A DNA stretch of 64,000 nt from NCBI RefSeq assembly GCF_000723165.1, contig NZ_HG322949.1, positions 2,043,666 through 2,107,665 on the forward strand, given 5' to 3'. Shown here piece after piece: positions 63,092-64,000 of the stretch. The position numbers and the translations under genes were made by a program. The stretch comes from Janthinobacterium agaricidamnosum NBRC 102515 = DSM 9628 (lineage in GTDB: Bacteria; Pseudomonadota; Gammaproteobacteria; Burkholderiales; Burkholderiaceae_D). Position 1 is the first letter of the stretch; every line of letters begins with the position of its first letter. The notes under the pieces are model-generated. The model was not told where the DNA came from. It made no database searches and saw nothing but the letters and a program-made list of their open reading frames with translations.

Positions 63092-63568
63092 TTACTCAAT
63101 GATCAGCTTGCCGATCATGACTTCGGTAAATGGCTTGTCCATTTTTTCCTTGTCATAACTGGCATTGAAGGCGTGATTGATTTGTTCGGCGTACTGTTCC
63201 ACCGTCATCGTTTGCGCCTTTTCCACTGGAAAGCTGGACAGCGCGCTGACGGCGATGCTGCGCATCAGCGGCAAATGTTCCTTGGTCAGCTTTTCCTTTT
63301 CCTCGGTGGTGGCGATCACCAGGTCGGCCGACAGGTAATGGCTTTCGGTGTCGCCGGGCATGCGCCGCAACATCACGATCACTTTGTCGAGGGTCAGGAA
63401 TTTACGCGCCTTCTTGCCGGTTTCCGGCACTTTGACCGGCGCCGCCTGGGCCGCCGCGCCGGGCGCCGTCACCGGCTTGCCCAGATACCATACCGCGCCG
63501 CCGGCGGCGCCGGCCGCCAGTGCGGCCACCAGCACAAAAGCGCCTACCAGTTTCAGTTTTATATTCAT
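63092..63568 (-). CDS. fliL: Flagellar basal body-associated protein FliL (LafF-like)
   Basis: A 158-residue protein with one N-terminal membrane helix (KLVGAFVLVAALAAGAAGGA) and a periplasmic domain (LTLDKVIVMLRRMPGDTESH, PLMRSIAVSALSSFPVEKAQ, EVMIGKLIIE). FliL proteins sit around the stator and raise torque or stabilise it, often during surface swarming. Overlaps the end of fliK by one base (63568). Confidence 0.88.
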   Translation of the reverse strand: MNIKLKLVGAFVLVAALAAGAAGGAVWYLGKPVTAPGAAAQAAPVKVPETGKKARKFLTLDKVIVMLRRMPGDTESHYLSADLVIATTEEKEKLTKEHLPLMRSIAVSALSSFPVEKAQTMTVEQYAEQINHAFNASYDKEKMDKPFTEVMIGKLIIE

Positions 63569-64000
63569 CAGCTTTCCCGCTGGTTCATGGCGAAGCTGGC
63601 CGCCGGCTGGCCGCTATCGGACAGCGCGCGGCCCGGCTCATCTTCGTCGCGTTCGCGGCCGCCCTGGCGTTGCTGGCCGCGCGCATCGCCTTCGGCAAAC
63701 GCTTGCGCCGCCGGGCTGCGCGGGGCAGGGCTGACATTCACCGAGACGTCGGCGTACTGGCGCTGCGCCAGATCACTGCGCAGGTTGTCGCCGATGCCTT
63801 GCAACTGGCGCAAGACTTCGCCGTTGGAGGCGCTCAGATTGACTTGCAGCGCGCCAGCCAGGTGGCGGATCGAAATTTCTATGCGGCCCAGCATCGGCGG
63901 ATCGAGGCGGATCACCGCGTTCTCGCCCTGGCGTCCCAACTGCACTTGCAGACGCTCGCCGAGCGCTTCGCGCAGCGGCGCCTGCCATTGCGCCGGCTGG
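63568..64000 (-). CDS. fliK: Flagellar hook-length control protein FliK, C-terminal part (LafE-like)
   Basis: The gene continues past the right edge of the window, so only the last 143 codons are seen. They contain the FliK C-terminal core (PLREALGERLQVQLGRQGEN, AVIRLDPPMLGRIEISIRHL, AGALQVNLSASNGEVLRQLQ) and a hydrophilic tail (RQGGRERDEDEPGRALSDSG). FliK measures hook length and switches the export gate to filament proteins. Confidence 0.88.
   Translation of the reverse strand, partial: QPAQWQAPLREALGERLQVQLGRQGENAVIRLDPPMLGRIEISIRHLAGALQVNLSASNGEVLRQLQGIGDNLRSDLAQRQYADVSVNVSPAPRSPAAQAFAEGDARGQQRQGGRERDEDEPGRALSDSGQPAASFAMNQRES

Overview
The window looks like chromosomal DNA of a high-GC betaproteobacterium of the Burkholderiales, most likely Oxalobacteraceae (Janthinobacterium/Duganella/Massilia-like). 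This rests on codon use and gene content: two very large hybrid histidine kinases, a PACE efflux protein, recC-recB-recD in tandem and an extra flagellar locus. No rRNA, tRNA or CRISPR array was seen. Protein names come from motif and family recognition by eye; no database search was possible.

Layout. 1-411: an internally deleted IS3-family element that ends beside the stop codon of an RpiR-type regulator. 413-3412: this regulator and a divergent aminotransferase/carboxymuconolactone-decarboxylase-like operon. 3535-5541: tandem duplicated secreted alpha/beta hydrolases. 5542-21003: two hybrid sensor kinases flank LysE and YceI family proteins, a periplasmic M1 peptidase, a decayed GST fragment, an S9 prolyl-oligopeptidase and a secreted PHP-domain protein. 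10029-10645 holds no gene but several hairpins and a forward terminator, so it may encode a small RNA. 21034-30069: recC-recB-recD, a translationally coupled operon for the RecBCD nuclease/helicase.

30070-32390 is a visibly AT-rich island. It holds a CesT-like type III secretion chaperone followed by a protein with a low-complexity N-terminus and an NlpC/P60-like Cys-His-His domain, a probable secreted effector. A GGAACT-N16-GCACCAA sequence resembling a HrpL (hrp) box lies about 90 bp upstream. This is the best candidate in the window for an undescribed system.

32391-47873 is mixed housekeeping and accessory content: an aldo/keto reductase, a PBP7-like peptidase, a molbindin, a sulfate-binding protein, a GNAT, a glutamine amidotransferase, a degenerate EAL protein, a Tat-lipoprotein of the YcbK family, a LysR regulator, a NimT/NimR-like MFS/AraC pair, a PACE transporter, an amino-acid ABC importer without its ATPase, and a PAS-GGDEF-EAL protein.

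48030-64000 is a flagellar locus: fliK-fliL-fliA-motA-motB-flgM-flgN-(glucosaminidase), divergent flgA, then flgBCDEFGHIJKL and a LafW-like gene. Having fliK, fliL, sigma-28 and the stator genes in one run is the arrangement of lateral (Flag-2/laf) flagella, so this is probably a secondary flagellar system with its own sigma factor, anti-sigma factor and motor. The locus continues beyond the right edge, where flagellin and cap genes would be expected.
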